A stretch of 64,000 bases of DNA from JAGNLV01 sp964612145. Lineage in GTDB: Bacteria > Zixibacteria > MSB-5A5 > GN15 > FEB-12. The notes under the pieces were generated by a model. The model was not told the origin of the DNA, ran no database searches, and was given only the letters and a program-made list of their open reading frames with translations. Of this stretch, positions 45,526 to 54,081 are shown piece by piece. Location: positions 124,001-188,000 of the forward strand of contig CAZTBP010000005.1 of the NCBI GenBank assembly GCA_964612145.1. Reading direction: 5' to 3'. The translations under genes and the position numbers were made by a program. Position 1 is the first letter of the stretch. Every line of letters starts with the position of its first letter.

Positions 45526-46740
45526 ATGCGATTGACGACTATTACACTGGCGGCCCTTCTCCTTTTCGCGGGCGGTGCAAACGCCCAGACAACCATCGAA
45601 TGGTGGCAGTTCTGGACCGATCCGGCCGTCAAACCGGTTATCGAACAGATGGTCGAGGCTTTCGAGAAAGCCAACCCCGATATTAACGTGGAAGTCACCG
45701 ATCTCACCTGGGCCAATGGACACGAAAAGATCGTACTGGCGTTTTCCTCGGGCCGCGCCCCGGATGTTGTCGAGCTTGGTTCGGATTGGATCGCCCAGTT
45801 CGCGGACAACGGTCAACTGGCTGACATGTCCGCAATGATCGCCGCCGACAGCGCGGACTATCACGGCTGGAGCCTTTCCACATACAACAACAACGTCTAC
45901 GCCCATCCGTGGATCTTGGGGACTCGTGTCGTATTCGGTAACCGGGACTTGCTCAACCGGGCGGGCTACGAAGATGATTTCTTTCCCCTGGCCTGGCCCC
46001 AGTTTACGCAAGCGGCCAAGGATGTTCATGCGCTGAGCAGCGATATCTACGGCTGGGGATCCAACACGGCCGAGAAGCATCGGCTGTACAAGAAGTACCT
46101 GCCGTTCTTCTGGTCGGCTGGAGCGCAGATTTTCAGCGATGAGGGGGAAATGTGCGTGATTGCGTCGGATCCAGCCATCAAGGCGCTCCAGACATACAAG
46201 GAACTGCATGATTCCTGTGGCTATGTTGACACGCAGCGCGGCATCGAGGACGCCTTTCTCGAAGGTAAGATTGGATTCATCCTGTCCGGTGACTGGCTCC
46301 TCAAACGAATCGAACTGGAGAATCGCGATATCAACCTCATGTCCACGCTTGTCCCGGGGCCGAAGTTCCCCGGCAAGTCGTTTCTGGGCGGAGAGTTTCT
46401 ATCGATCAGCCAGCAGTCAGACAACAAAGAAGCCGCGATGAAACTTATCAGGTTTATAACCGCGCCGGAAAACCAGGTGTTGTTCTGTAAGGCCAATCGG
46501 TCGGCCAATCCATCGAGTCGCCAGGCGCAGGAAGATCCGTATTTCTCGTCCAGCATGCACCTTCAGACTTTTGTCACTGCCCTTCAGACGGCTAAACATC
46601 CGCCGGTCGATCCGGACTGGGTCTACATCGAGGACATTATTGAGAGCGCGGTGGAAGACGCCTTGTTCGGACAGGGACTGCCAGGCGAAGCGCTGCTTGA
46701 CGCCCGCTACCAGATTGAGGAAGTGAAAGGGATGGAATGA
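45526..46740 (+). CDS. ABC importer sugar-binding protein (family 1 extracellular solute-binding)
   Basis: 404 residues with a signal peptide ending ANA-Q and no lipid cysteine, so a periplasmic protein. TTIEWWQFWTDPAVKPVIEQ, FSSGRAPDVVELGSDWIAQF, WILGTRVVFGNRDLL and FSSSMHLQTF are typical of sugar-binding proteins of the MalE/UgpB group. It delivers a sugar or oligosaccharide to the MalF-like and MalG-like permeases encoded next. Its stop overlaps the next start (ATGA). The sugar cannot be deduced. Confidence 0.85.
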   Translation: MRLTTITLAALLLFAGGANAQTTIEWWQFWTDPAVKPVIEQMVEAFEKANPDINVEVTDLTWANGHEKIVLAFSSGRAPDVVELGSDWIAQFADNGQLADMSAMIAADSADYHGWSLSTYNNNVYAHPWILGTRVVFGNRDLLNRAGYEDDFFPLAWPQFTQAAKDVHALSSDIYGWGSNTAEKHRLYKKYLPFFWSAGAQIFSDEGEMCVIASDPAIKALQTYKELHDSCGYVDTQRGIEDAFLEGKIGFILSGDWLLKRIELENRDINLMSTLVPGPKFPGKSFLGGEFLSISQQSDNKEAAMKLIRFITAPENQVLFCKANRSANPSSRQAQEDPYFSSSMHLQTFVTALQTAKHPPVDPDWVYIEDIIESAVEDALFGQGLPGEALLDARYQIEEVKGME

Positions 46741-47606
46741 AACGGTCGCGTGTGACGGCGCTGCTGCTGCTGTCGCCGTGGATTCTGACATTCCTCATTT
46801 TCTGGCTCTTCCCCCTCGTATACTCGCTGGTGATGGGGTTCACCGACTACCGGCTGATCGCCCAGGGCTGGGACTGGGTCGGATTGGAGAACTACAGGCT
46901 CCTTCTTGCTGACAAGGACTTTATCGCCGCAGTCGAGAATACCCTGATTTTTGTCGTCGGGACTGTGCCGGTCACGACTGTAATCGCGCTCTTTTTGGCG
47001 ATTCTGGTCAACCGCCAGTTTAAGTTTCGTGGTTTGTTCCGCGCCGGCTATTTTATGCCGTCGATCACGGCTCTGGTCGTCATCGCACTCATTTTCAGCA
47101 ATCTCTACCAGCGCGGCGGCTATATCGCCCTGCTGGCCGAGCTGGTCGGTTTCACACCGCCGGAACACGGCTTCCTCTACAATGACAGCACCGCGTTGTA
47201 CTCGATTATGGCCATGGATGTGTGGATGGCTATCGGCTACTACATGCTGATATTCCTGGCCGGTCTGAAATCTATTCCCGACGAACTCTATGAGGCGGCG
47301 CGAATCCAGGGCGCCGGCATGTTTCGGCAGTTCTATTCGATTACGCTGCCCCTGCTGCGGCCGGTCGCGCTCTTCATAGTTGTTATCAACTCAATAAAGT
47401 CGTTCCAGGTCTTTGTCGAGATTTTCGTGATGACCAAGGGCAAGTTTGATACCGCCTCCATGGTTTATTTCGTTTACGAAAAGGGCCTGACGACCGGATT
47501 TGAGTTTGGCTATGCCTCCGCGGCAGCATATGTCCTCTTCCTGATCATCGCCGTCTTTTCACTGCTCCAGTTTGTCCTGCTGCGACGGAGGCAGATGGTA
47601 TGGTGA
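46737..47606 (+). CDS. ABC sugar importer permease, MalF/UgpA-like
   Basis: 289 residues with six membrane segments. The EAA loop that contacts the ATPase is EAARIQGAGMFRQFYSITLP. It overlaps the binding-protein gene by 4 bases and the second permease by 7. It needs an ATPase partner that is not encoded in this operon. Confidence 0.87.
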   Translation: MKRSRVTALLLLSPWILTFLIFWLFPLVYSLVMGFTDYRLIAQGWDWVGLENYRLLLADKDFIAAVENTLIFVVGTVPVTTVIALFLAILVNRQFKFRGLFRAGYFMPSITALVVIALIFSNLYQRGGYIALLAELVGFTPPEHGFLYNDSTALYSIMAMDVWMAIGYYMLIFLAGLKSIPDELYEAARIQGAGMFRQFYSITLPLLRPVALFIVVINSIKSFQVFVEIFVMTKGKFDTASMVYFVYEKGLTTGFEFGYASAAAYVLFLIIAVFSLLQFVLLRRRQMVW

Positions 47607-48421
47607 GAAACCCCGCGACAGCGACCCTTCGATATCTGATCCTGACGACCGTTCTGGTAATCATGTTGTTTCCACTGATTTGGATGTTTCGTGTGGCCGT
47701 GATGACGCCCGGCGAGTCGGTTGCGCTGTCAAATTTGCTGGCTACCGATTTTACGCTGAATAACTTTTACGATCTGTTTACCACCGGCGGTATTGGGCGC
47801 TACCTGTTCAATTCCGCCTCGGTTGCATTGATTGTCACGCTTGGCAATATCTTGTTCGGCTTCATGGTGGCGTACGTACTCGCACGCAGCCGGAGCCTGG
47901 CAACGAAGATATTGTTTTCGACGGTTGTCTTGGTACTGATGATTCCGATGCATATTCTTATTGTACCACTTTATGTATTGACGCTAAAGACCGGCATCTA
48001 TGACACTTACTGGGCGCTTATCCTCCCGTGGCTGGTCTACCCGATCGGGATATTTCTGGTCAAACAGTATATTGAGTCCATCCCGCCGTCGATGGAGGAA
48101 GCGGCGCGTATCGACGGCGCGGGTGAGATGCGAGTCCTGTTTCGCGTTGTGATGCCGCTATGCAAGCCGGCGCTGGCCGTGCTTGCGATTCAGGTCTTTT
48201 TCACAAATTGGAACTCATTCCTGTTTCCGTACATTCTAACAAGCAGTAACAAGCTGCGAACACTACCGGTGGGACTGGCTCATTATCAGGGTCAACAGGC
48301 GATTGACTGGCAGCACCTGATGGCCGGATCGGCGGTAGCAGTCATACCCATCCTGATTCTATTCATCTTTTTGCAGCGTCAGATTGTATCAGGTATAACT
48401 GCAGGCGGGATAAAGCAGTAG
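47600..48421 (+). CDS. ABC sugar importer permease, MalG/UgpE-like
   Basis: 273 residues with six membrane segments. EEAARIDGAGEMRVLFRVVM is the EAA loop of the MalG group. It pairs with the MalF-like permease. The ATPase subunit is missing: no gene with Walker motifs follows, and the Pal-like gene comes next with its own promoter. A shared ATPase elsewhere in the genome, as with MsmX in Bacillus, is likely. Confidence 0.87.
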   Translation: MVRNPATATLRYLILTTVLVIMLFPLIWMFRVAVMTPGESVALSNLLATDFTLNNFYDLFTTGGIGRYLFNSASVALIVTLGNILFGFMVAYVLARSRSLATKILFSTVVLVLMIPMHILIVPLYVLTLKTGIYDTYWALILPWLVYPIGIFLVKQYIESIPPSMEEAARIDGAGEMRVLFRVVMPLCKPALAVLAIQVFFTNWNSFLFPYILTSSNKLRTLPVGLAHYQGQQAIDWQHLMAGSAVAVIPILILFIFLQRQIVSGITAGGIKQ

Positions 48422-48455
48422 AAGCTTGACACAGACGTCCGTACCTATTTTCTTC

Positions 48456-48484
48456 TTGCACCATGTGTGTGAGTTTGTGATAAT
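48456..48484 (+). promoter_or_regulatory. promoter of the Pal-like lipoprotein gene
   Basis: TTGCAC at 48456-48461, a 17-base spacer and GATAAT at 48479-48484, 69 bases before the ATG at 48553. A TTGACA at 48426-48431 has no well-placed -10 element and was not chosen. Confidence 0.5.
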
Positions 48485-48552
48485 ATGGACAATATGCTAT
48501 AGACAGTAGACGTTTACTATCTAACGTTAACATTTGTGAAAGGATCTCTCGT

Positions 48553-49149
48553 ATGAAAACTCTGATGGTAACGGTTCTTGGACTGGGGTTACTACTTGCC
48601 GCCGGTTGTGGGGTGAACAAGGACTATGTTCAGGAGCAGGTGTCCGAATCCGAAGCCCGCATGACAGAGCAAATGGGCCAGTTGGAATCTGACGTAAATG
48701 CCAATGAAGAGCAGATTGCCCAGTTGCAGTCGCTGAGCCAGGAACTCTCGAAGAAGACCGATATGGCCATCAACCAGGCCAAAGGTTTCGAAAACTACCA
48801 GATAATCTGGGAAGGCACGATCAACTTCGCTTTCGACCAGTTTGAAATCACGGCTACAGCTGAAGAGATTCTTCTCGAAGCCTGCGAAAAGATGGAGCAG
48901 ACCCCCAGCTCTGTTGTTGAAATCGCCGGTCACACTGACCGCACCGGCTCTGCCCGCTACAATGTTCTGCTGGGCGAAATGCGCGCCAACGCGGCCAAGC
49001 GTTTTCTTTCCGATCGTTGCGGTATGTCACTGTACCGTCTGTTCATCGTTTCGCACGGCGAAAATAAGCCGGCAGCGATGTCCGATGAGCGCGAAGCGGC
49101 TTCCAAAAACCGCCGCGTCAGCCTCACTATCTGGGGACCGACGATGTAA
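48553..49149 (+). CDS. OmpA-family peptidoglycan-associated lipoprotein (Pal-like)
   Basis: 198 residues. Lipobox LLAAGC with the lipid cysteine at residue 19, then a heptad-rich coiled coil (about 25-75, with QVSESEARMTEQMGQLESDV), then an OmpA domain (about 85-195): INFAFDQFEITATAEEILLE, EIAGHTDRTGSARYNVLLGE and NRRVSLTIWG. The conserved HTDR and the aspartate bind diaminopimelate in peptidoglycan. Such lipoproteins tie the outer membrane to the wall. A strong terminator follows, so it is a single-gene unit. Confidence 0.88.
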   Translation: MKTLMVTVLGLGLLLAAGCGVNKDYVQEQVSESEARMTEQMGQLESDVNANEEQIAQLQSLSQELSKKTDMAINQAKGFENYQIIWEGTINFAFDQFEITATAEEILLEACEKMEQTPSSVVEIAGHTDRTGSARYNVLLGEMRANAAKRFLSDRCGMSLYRLFIVSHGENKPAAMSDEREAASKNRRVSLTIWGPTM

Positions 49150-49171
49150 CTCGGCTGTTTCCGAAAAATCT

Positions 49172-49203
49172 AAAGGCGGGACGCTATGTCCCGCCTTTTT
49201 TTT
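49172..49203 (+). terminator. intrinsic terminator after the Pal-like gene
   Basis: AAAGGCGGGAC and GTCCCGCCTTT form a perfect 11-base stem around loop GCTAT, followed by five or more Ts. It may also act for the minus-strand gene ending at 49222, as the stem begins with As on the other side. Confidence 0.9.
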
Positions 49204-49221
49204 CGTAATCTTACCGGGGAT

Positions 49222-50895
49222 TCAGCGAATGATGAATTCGACGCCTGCGGTTTCAAATCGGGCCCGAACCTTGATCGTATCCGGGTGCGTCGCCTGTGTC
49301 TCGCTGAAAGTGAATGGATAAATCGTCCCCGGCGACAGCTCTCCGTCGCCGTCGCTGTCAACAAACCCGCTGAGGAGATAATCGCCGGCGGGCACGGCGA
49401 GTACAAAGCTGCGAGCGCCGACCTCCTGGACGTACTGCAGCCCCGTCGCTGTCTCACGGAAGGTGACAATGACCGGGTCGGTCGCTTTGCCCTCTATTTC
49501 CACGTTCACCTCGCCCGAGATAGACCCAAGGGAGTCGTCATCGAGCACGCTGAACTCGTAACTCCGAAGCGAATCGCCGAGTACGTTGCCGCCTCGGTCG
49601 ACGATTTCAAATTCCGTGATAGTGAATCGATAATTGCGACCCGCGTCAATATCGTCCGAAGAGTTATCCAAATGGAACGCGTCTTGCCACTTCCAACTGA
49701 GCGACAACTGTTCATCGGTATCGTTGTCCCATAACGTAATGGTCTCGTCAGAGAAATTCGTCGTCTCGATCGGCTCGCTGAAGACGGCGGACGGATCCAG
49801 ATCCTGAAAAAAATACTGCTGCGGCCGGGGACTAAACTGCTCGATCGTGGGCGGCGATTTGTCTTCGGCGGTTGGCACCTGCAACTCACTGTAGGTGAGT
49901 GGCGGCAGGTCGGCCTCGTATGTCAGTGTCAGATTATAGGTACCGGTATCAAGCGGTCCGAACCAGCCGGTGATGGTCGATGACTCTTCGATATGCGTTT
50001 CTTTCACAGCGAGCGCAGGAAGATATCTGGTGGAATCATCGGCGGGCGTGAGAACCAGGTTGCTCGGGCTGACCGCAAGCAACGCCACTGGCACCGATCT
50101 CGACAGACGCAGATGCACAAGACTGTTACCCGTGTATTGCGCACTTAAAATGGACGGCTGGGACGTGTCTATCGAGGTGAGTGTCATACGGAGATCCCGC
50201 AATCCCGCCTCTCCCCCGACTACAACAGGTCGGTCCGGTACGGCAAACGGTTCCTCCAGGGGATCAAACCGCTCGTCGCGGTCCCGATCGGAGAAAACAA
50301 TTAGCCGGTATTCTTCGTCCGGGAGATATTCCAGCGTGAATTTCCCCTTTGTGTTTGTTTCGGCAAGATAGGTCGGGTAGAGGGAAGCGTAGTCGGTCGT
50401 ATCTGAAACCTCTTTCATATCGTACAAGGCGGCAATGAGGCCCGATTGCGGCTGGCCGCCTTTCAGTACGGTTCCGCCGATTTTACCGGAGGCGATGCTC
50501 GGTCCAGTTGAAAAAGCTATGGTCGCGGCACTATCGAAGCGATTGCCGCGAAGATCGGTTATCGAGCCCGAGGCAGAGACAATATAAGTTCGGTTATCCT
50601 CGAATGAATCGGCAAAGACAATCTCGACGCGGTCGCCTTTCCACTTAATTTCAGGCTGCTCAATCTGGCGTGGGGATATAAAAAAAGCCCGACCGGTCCG
50701 CGGTTTAATCACCCGTTCGCTGAATTGCAGTTCAACCCGGTCCGAGCGTGCGATGTCGGTCGCACCGTTGGGAGGATTGGAGTAGAGTATTGCAGGGGGG
50801 GATTTGTCAATCTCGCCGCCCGGCGGCGGCGCAACTTCGGCACAGCCAAAGACCAGTGCCGCAACGCAGCCGAGCAGGACGAGCCGTCGGATCAT
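49222..50895 (-). CDS. Ig-like (Big_5) domain lipoprotein
   Basis: 557 residues from ATG 50895. Lipobox LVFGC is at the N-terminus; then a Big_5 domain (about 25-130) with PPAILYSNPPNGATDIARSD and FSERVIKP, followed by further beta-rich regions and DSDGDGELSPGTIYPF at the end, an EF-hand-like calcium loop. Such proteins sit in the outer membrane or on the surface, and their role is unknown. The start overlaps the upstream TPR lipoprotein stop (ATGA), so the two are co-translated. A longer frame to 50958 has no lipobox at its start. Confidence 0.75.
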   Translation of the reverse strand: MIRRLVLLGCVAALVFGCAEVAPPPGGEIDKSPPAILYSNPPNGATDIARSDRVELQFSERVIKPRTGRAFFISPRQIEQPEIKWKGDRVEIVFADSFEDNRTYIVSASGSITDLRGNRFDSAATIAFSTGPSIASGKIGGTVLKGGQPQSGLIAALYDMKEVSDTTDYASLYPTYLAETNTKGKFTLEYLPDEEYRLIVFSDRDRDERFDPLEEPFAVPDRPVVVGGEAGLRDLRMTLTSIDTSQPSILSAQYTGNSLVHLRLSRSVPVALLAVSPSNLVLTPADDSTRYLPALAVKETHIEESSTITGWFGPLDTGTYNLTLTYEADLPPLTYSELQVPTAEDKSPPTIEQFSPRPQQYFFQDLDPSAVFSEPIETTNFSDETITLWDNDTDEQLSLSWKWQDAFHLDNSSDDIDAGRNYRFTITEFEIVDRGGNVLGDSLRSYEFSVLDDDSLGSISGEVNVEIEGKATDPVIVTFRETATGLQYVQEVGARSFVLAVPAGDYLLSGFVDSDGDGELSPGTIYPFTFSETQATHPDTIKVRARFETAGVEFIIR

Positions 50896-52538
50896 TGCTG
50901 AAGTTTCTGTTGGATCGATTCGTTGTCCGGATCCTCGTCGAGTGCTTTCTGCCACCAACTCCGCGCTTCCTCCATCTTGCCTAACGCTTTGTACGTGTCT
51001 CCAAGATGATCAAACATTACCGGGTCGGTGTCAAGTTCAACTGCACGTTCGAGGTGCTTCCGGGCTTCCTCATATTCGCCCTGCCGGAACAGGACCCAGC
51101 CGTAGCTGTCAAGGTAGGCTGCGTTGTCGGGATTGATAGCCAGGGCACGTTCGATGAGTTCACGAGCGTAGGGCAGCCGCTGGTTGGCATCGGCCAGCAT
51201 GTAGCCCAGGTAATTCAGTGCGGCGTCAAAATCCGGAGTCACCTCCAGCAGCTTCTCAAATGTTTCGACTGCTTCCTCGAACTGGTCATTCTGCTCCATG
51301 GCGGCGGCCATTGCAAACATGAGCCGAGCCCGACCATCGGTATCCGGCACGCTCTTCAGACCCCGGCGATACACTTGAATTTCACTGTTGCGCTTGCCGG
51401 CCAGTTGATAGGCAAATCCGAGATCGATCCAGTTTTCCCACGACGAGTCGGTTATCTGGACGACTCGCTGGAATTGCTCTACGGCCCGTTCCGGATTGTC
51501 ATTATTTAGCGCGATGCGGCCGAGGTACTGGTGATTCACCGGGTTGTTTTCACCGGAGGCTACCAGCGACGAAAAGACCGAATCGGCGCGATCAAGGGAA
51601 TCGAGATAGAAATACAGCATACCCAACCGTCGCGACGAGTAGCGATCCAGCGGAGCCAGTTCCGACTCGATCAAGGCATGCCGGGCCGCTTGCTCAAGTG
51701 AATCCATCTTGACATAGAGTCCGGCCAGATTGCGATGAAGGACGATGTTTTCCGGGTCAATTGCTACTGCTCGTTTGTAGACGGCCAGGGCTGAGTCAAA
51801 GTCCTCACGCGCCTCGCTTATCTCCCCCAGTCCGACCAGGGACATGATATTGGCGACATCCGTCTGTAGCTCGGCAGACTTTGCGAATGCTTCTTCAGCA
51901 CCATCCAGTTCGCCCCGACGAAGCTGAAGTCGCCCTATTTCGTAGAACAAACGGGGGTTGTCGGGGTTGAGGCGGGCCATGTGTTGGAAAGCCCACAGGG
52001 TTGAATCCAGCTTGCCCTCCTGTCCATACGCAGTTGCCAGAAATGAATATACTTCGGTGCGGGTGGAATCCTGTTTTGCGACCTGCAGGTATGCATGTTG
52101 CGCTGAGTCGTCGTCGCCGGTCGCCCGGTAGATGTCCCCGCGCAGAGCCCAGACGTCGGCATCCTCGGGATCAATTGGCCGCAGTATCTGCAAGGCGTCG
52201 TCATACCGCTGCATACGGTAGAGATTCATCGCCAGGGAGAAGCGAATCTCGTAGGAGTCGTTGTAGAACTTCAGGGCCCGGCGATAATTTTCTGTTGCCT
52301 GATAAGGGTTTCCGAGGGCCTCATAAATGGTGCCGTTGACGTAGTAGTCGTAGGCCACCGGATTGATCTTGTCCTCCTCGCCGGCCAGTTTAACCTTCTC
52401 TATTTTGGGCGGCGGTGCCACATCATCCGGCACATCGGTCGGTGGATCAGGCGCAACCCGCTCGTTGACCGACTGCGAGGCGCAGCCGAGTCCGAGCATG
52501 GCGCCGGCTATGACTATGGAGACAAACAGTTTCATCAT
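50892..52538 (-). CDS. tetratricopeptide repeat lipoprotein
   Basis: 548 residues. Lipobox MLGLGC at residues 14-19, then a proline-rich linker and about twelve TPR units, including NPYQATENYRRALKFYNDSY, DFDSALAVYKRAVAIDPENI and YAREL/ERALAINPDNAAYLD. TPR proteins of this build act as scaffolds for envelope complexes. Its partner gene follows with a 4-base overlap, suggesting one complex at the outer membrane. No more specific role can be read. Confidence 0.85.
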   Translation of the reverse strand: MMKLFVSIVIAGAMLGLGCASQSVNERVAPDPPTDVPDDVAPPPKIEKVKLAGEEDKINPVAYDYYVNGTIYEALGNPYQATENYRRALKFYNDSYEIRFSLAMNLYRMQRYDDALQILRPIDPEDADVWALRGDIYRATGDDDSAQHAYLQVAKQDSTRTEVYSFLATAYGQEGKLDSTLWAFQHMARLNPDNPRLFYEIGRLQLRRGELDGAEEAFAKSAELQTDVANIMSLVGLGEISEAREDFDSALAVYKRAVAIDPENIVLHRNLAGLYVKMDSLEQAARHALIESELAPLDRYSSRRLGMLYFYLDSLDRADSVFSSLVASGENNPVNHQYLGRIALNNDNPERAVEQFQRVVQITDSSWENWIDLGFAYQLAGKRNSEIQVYRRGLKSVPDTDGRARLMFAMAAAMEQNDQFEEAVETFEKLLEVTPDFDAALNYLGYMLADANQRLPYARELIERALAINPDNAAYLDSYGWVLFRQGEYEEARKHLERAVELDTDPVMFDHLGDTYKALGKMEEARSWWQKALDEDPDNESIQQKLQQ

Positions 52539-52624
52539 CTTATTCGGACACTTACAATTACAGCCCGTCCGGGCGGGCCGTCCCTTCCTTATCTACAATG
52601 CTTTGAACGGAAAGTGCCCGGTCT

Positions 52625-53911
52625 TTAGCGATGTAAGCGCAGAAAACGGCGTTTTCCCACTTTCAGGATGACTTCCCCCGATGCCGGGAGGGCGAACTCA
52701 TAGTCGGGATCCGTTATCTTCTTACTGTCGATTGAGACCGCACCGGCCCCAATGAGCTTGCGGGCCTCGCTGTTGGACCTGGCCAATTCGGCGTTTGAAA
52801 TCAGGTGGACGAGATATATACGCTCCGGGTCGATATCCCACTTTTCCAGATCCTCACCGCCGACCTCAGGCATATCATCAGGCAGCCCTCCCTTGGAGAA
52901 CATCCGCTCGAATTCCACCCGCGCCAGGGCCCCGTCACCCTCGGAGCAGTACATGTCGGTCAGCCTCTCGGCCAGTATTTTCTTGATCTCCATCGGGTTA
53001 ACATCGGGCGACGAAAGCCTTTGTTTAAGATTCTCGACTTCCTCAAGGGAAAAATCGGTTGCCATGGTTAGATAATTCTCAATTTGTTCGTCAGGGATCC
53101 GCATTGTCTTGCCGAATATCTCCCGGGCCGGTTCATCAATCCCGATATAATTGCCGAGCGATTTTGACATTCGCTGCTCACCGTCGATACCAACCAGTAC
53201 CGGCAGGGTCAGGATGCACTGCGGCTCGACACCGTATGCCTCCTGAATAGTCCGTCCGGCGAGCAGGTTAAACGTCTGTTCGGTCGCTCCTAACTCGACA
53301 TCCGCCTTAATGGCAACGGAGTCATAGGCCTGCATCAGTGGATAGAATAGCTCGTGCAGTGAAATCGGAACCTGCCGCCGCATCCGCTTTTCGAAATCAT
53401 CCCGCTCCAGGAGCCTTGCCACGGTGAATTTGGTGGCCAGTTCCATTATCTCCTTAAATGACATTTTCTCAAACCACTCGCCGTTGCGATGCACTTCGGT
53501 TTTGGATTTATCCAGAATCTTGAAGAATTGCGCCTGGTAGGTCTCGGCATTCTTCATAATCTGGTCATAACTAAGCTGTGGTCGGGTCGCCGAGCGGCCC
53601 GATGGATCCCCAATCAACGCCGTGTAATCACCGACTATTAGGATGATCTGATGGCCGAGGTCCTGAAACTGCCTGAGTTTGCGAATCCCGATAGTATGAC
53701 CGAGGTGAATATCCGGGGCGGTCGGATCAAAGCCCTGCTTAATCCTGAGCGGCTGATTCTCCCGAATGGAGCGTTTCACGCGCTTTTCAAACTCGCCGTA
53801 AGGCAGAAGGTCCACTGTCCCACGGGAAATTTCTTTCCACTGGCGCTCAAACTCGGCTGTCACAGCGGGGCTGTCGGTCTGCTGATCCAATTCAGTCTCC
53901 TTATTGTGCAT
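52625..53911 (-). CDS. tyrS: tyrosyl-tRNA synthetase
   Basis: 428 residues from ATG 53911. Class I motifs HLGH (in PTAPDIHLGHTIG) and RMSKSLGN, the GDYTALIGDPSGR region, and a C-terminal S4 RNA-binding domain (SNAELARSNSEARKLIGAGA). It resembles the shorter TyrZ-type enzyme of many bacteria. It charges tRNA-Tyr. A longer frame to 53998 overlaps the divergent PBP1A promoter region and has no family match. Confidence 0.95.
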   Translation of the reverse strand: MHNKETELDQQTDSPAVTAEFERQWKEISRGTVDLLPYGEFEKRVKRSIRENQPLRIKQGFDPTAPDIHLGHTIGIRKLRQFQDLGHQIILIVGDYTALIGDPSGRSATRPQLSYDQIMKNAETYQAQFFKILDKSKTEVHRNGEWFEKMSFKEIMELATKFTVARLLERDDFEKRMRRQVPISLHELFYPLMQAYDSVAIKADVELGATEQTFNLLAGRTIQEAYGVEPQCILTLPVLVGIDGEQRMSKSLGNYIGIDEPAREIFGKTMRIPDEQIENYLTMATDFSLEEVENLKQRLSSPDVNPMEIKKILAERLTDMYCSEGDGALARVEFERMFSKGGLPDDMPEVGGEDLEKWDIDPERIYLVHLISNAELARSNSEARKLIGAGAVSIDSKKITDPDYEFALPASGEVILKVGKRRFLRLHR

Positions 53912-54081
53912 CTTTGTTGACCTATCGACATATAAGTAACGAGAGTTGAAGCCTCCGGTGGAGCGTTTTCGGGTCCGCCGGCGGCAAACAGGTATCAATT
54001 AACGGTGGTTGGTGCCGACGAACAAGTAGGAATTTGTTTTAAGCTTGACGCGGCCAGGGGCGCCGCAACAAATTGACGTCT

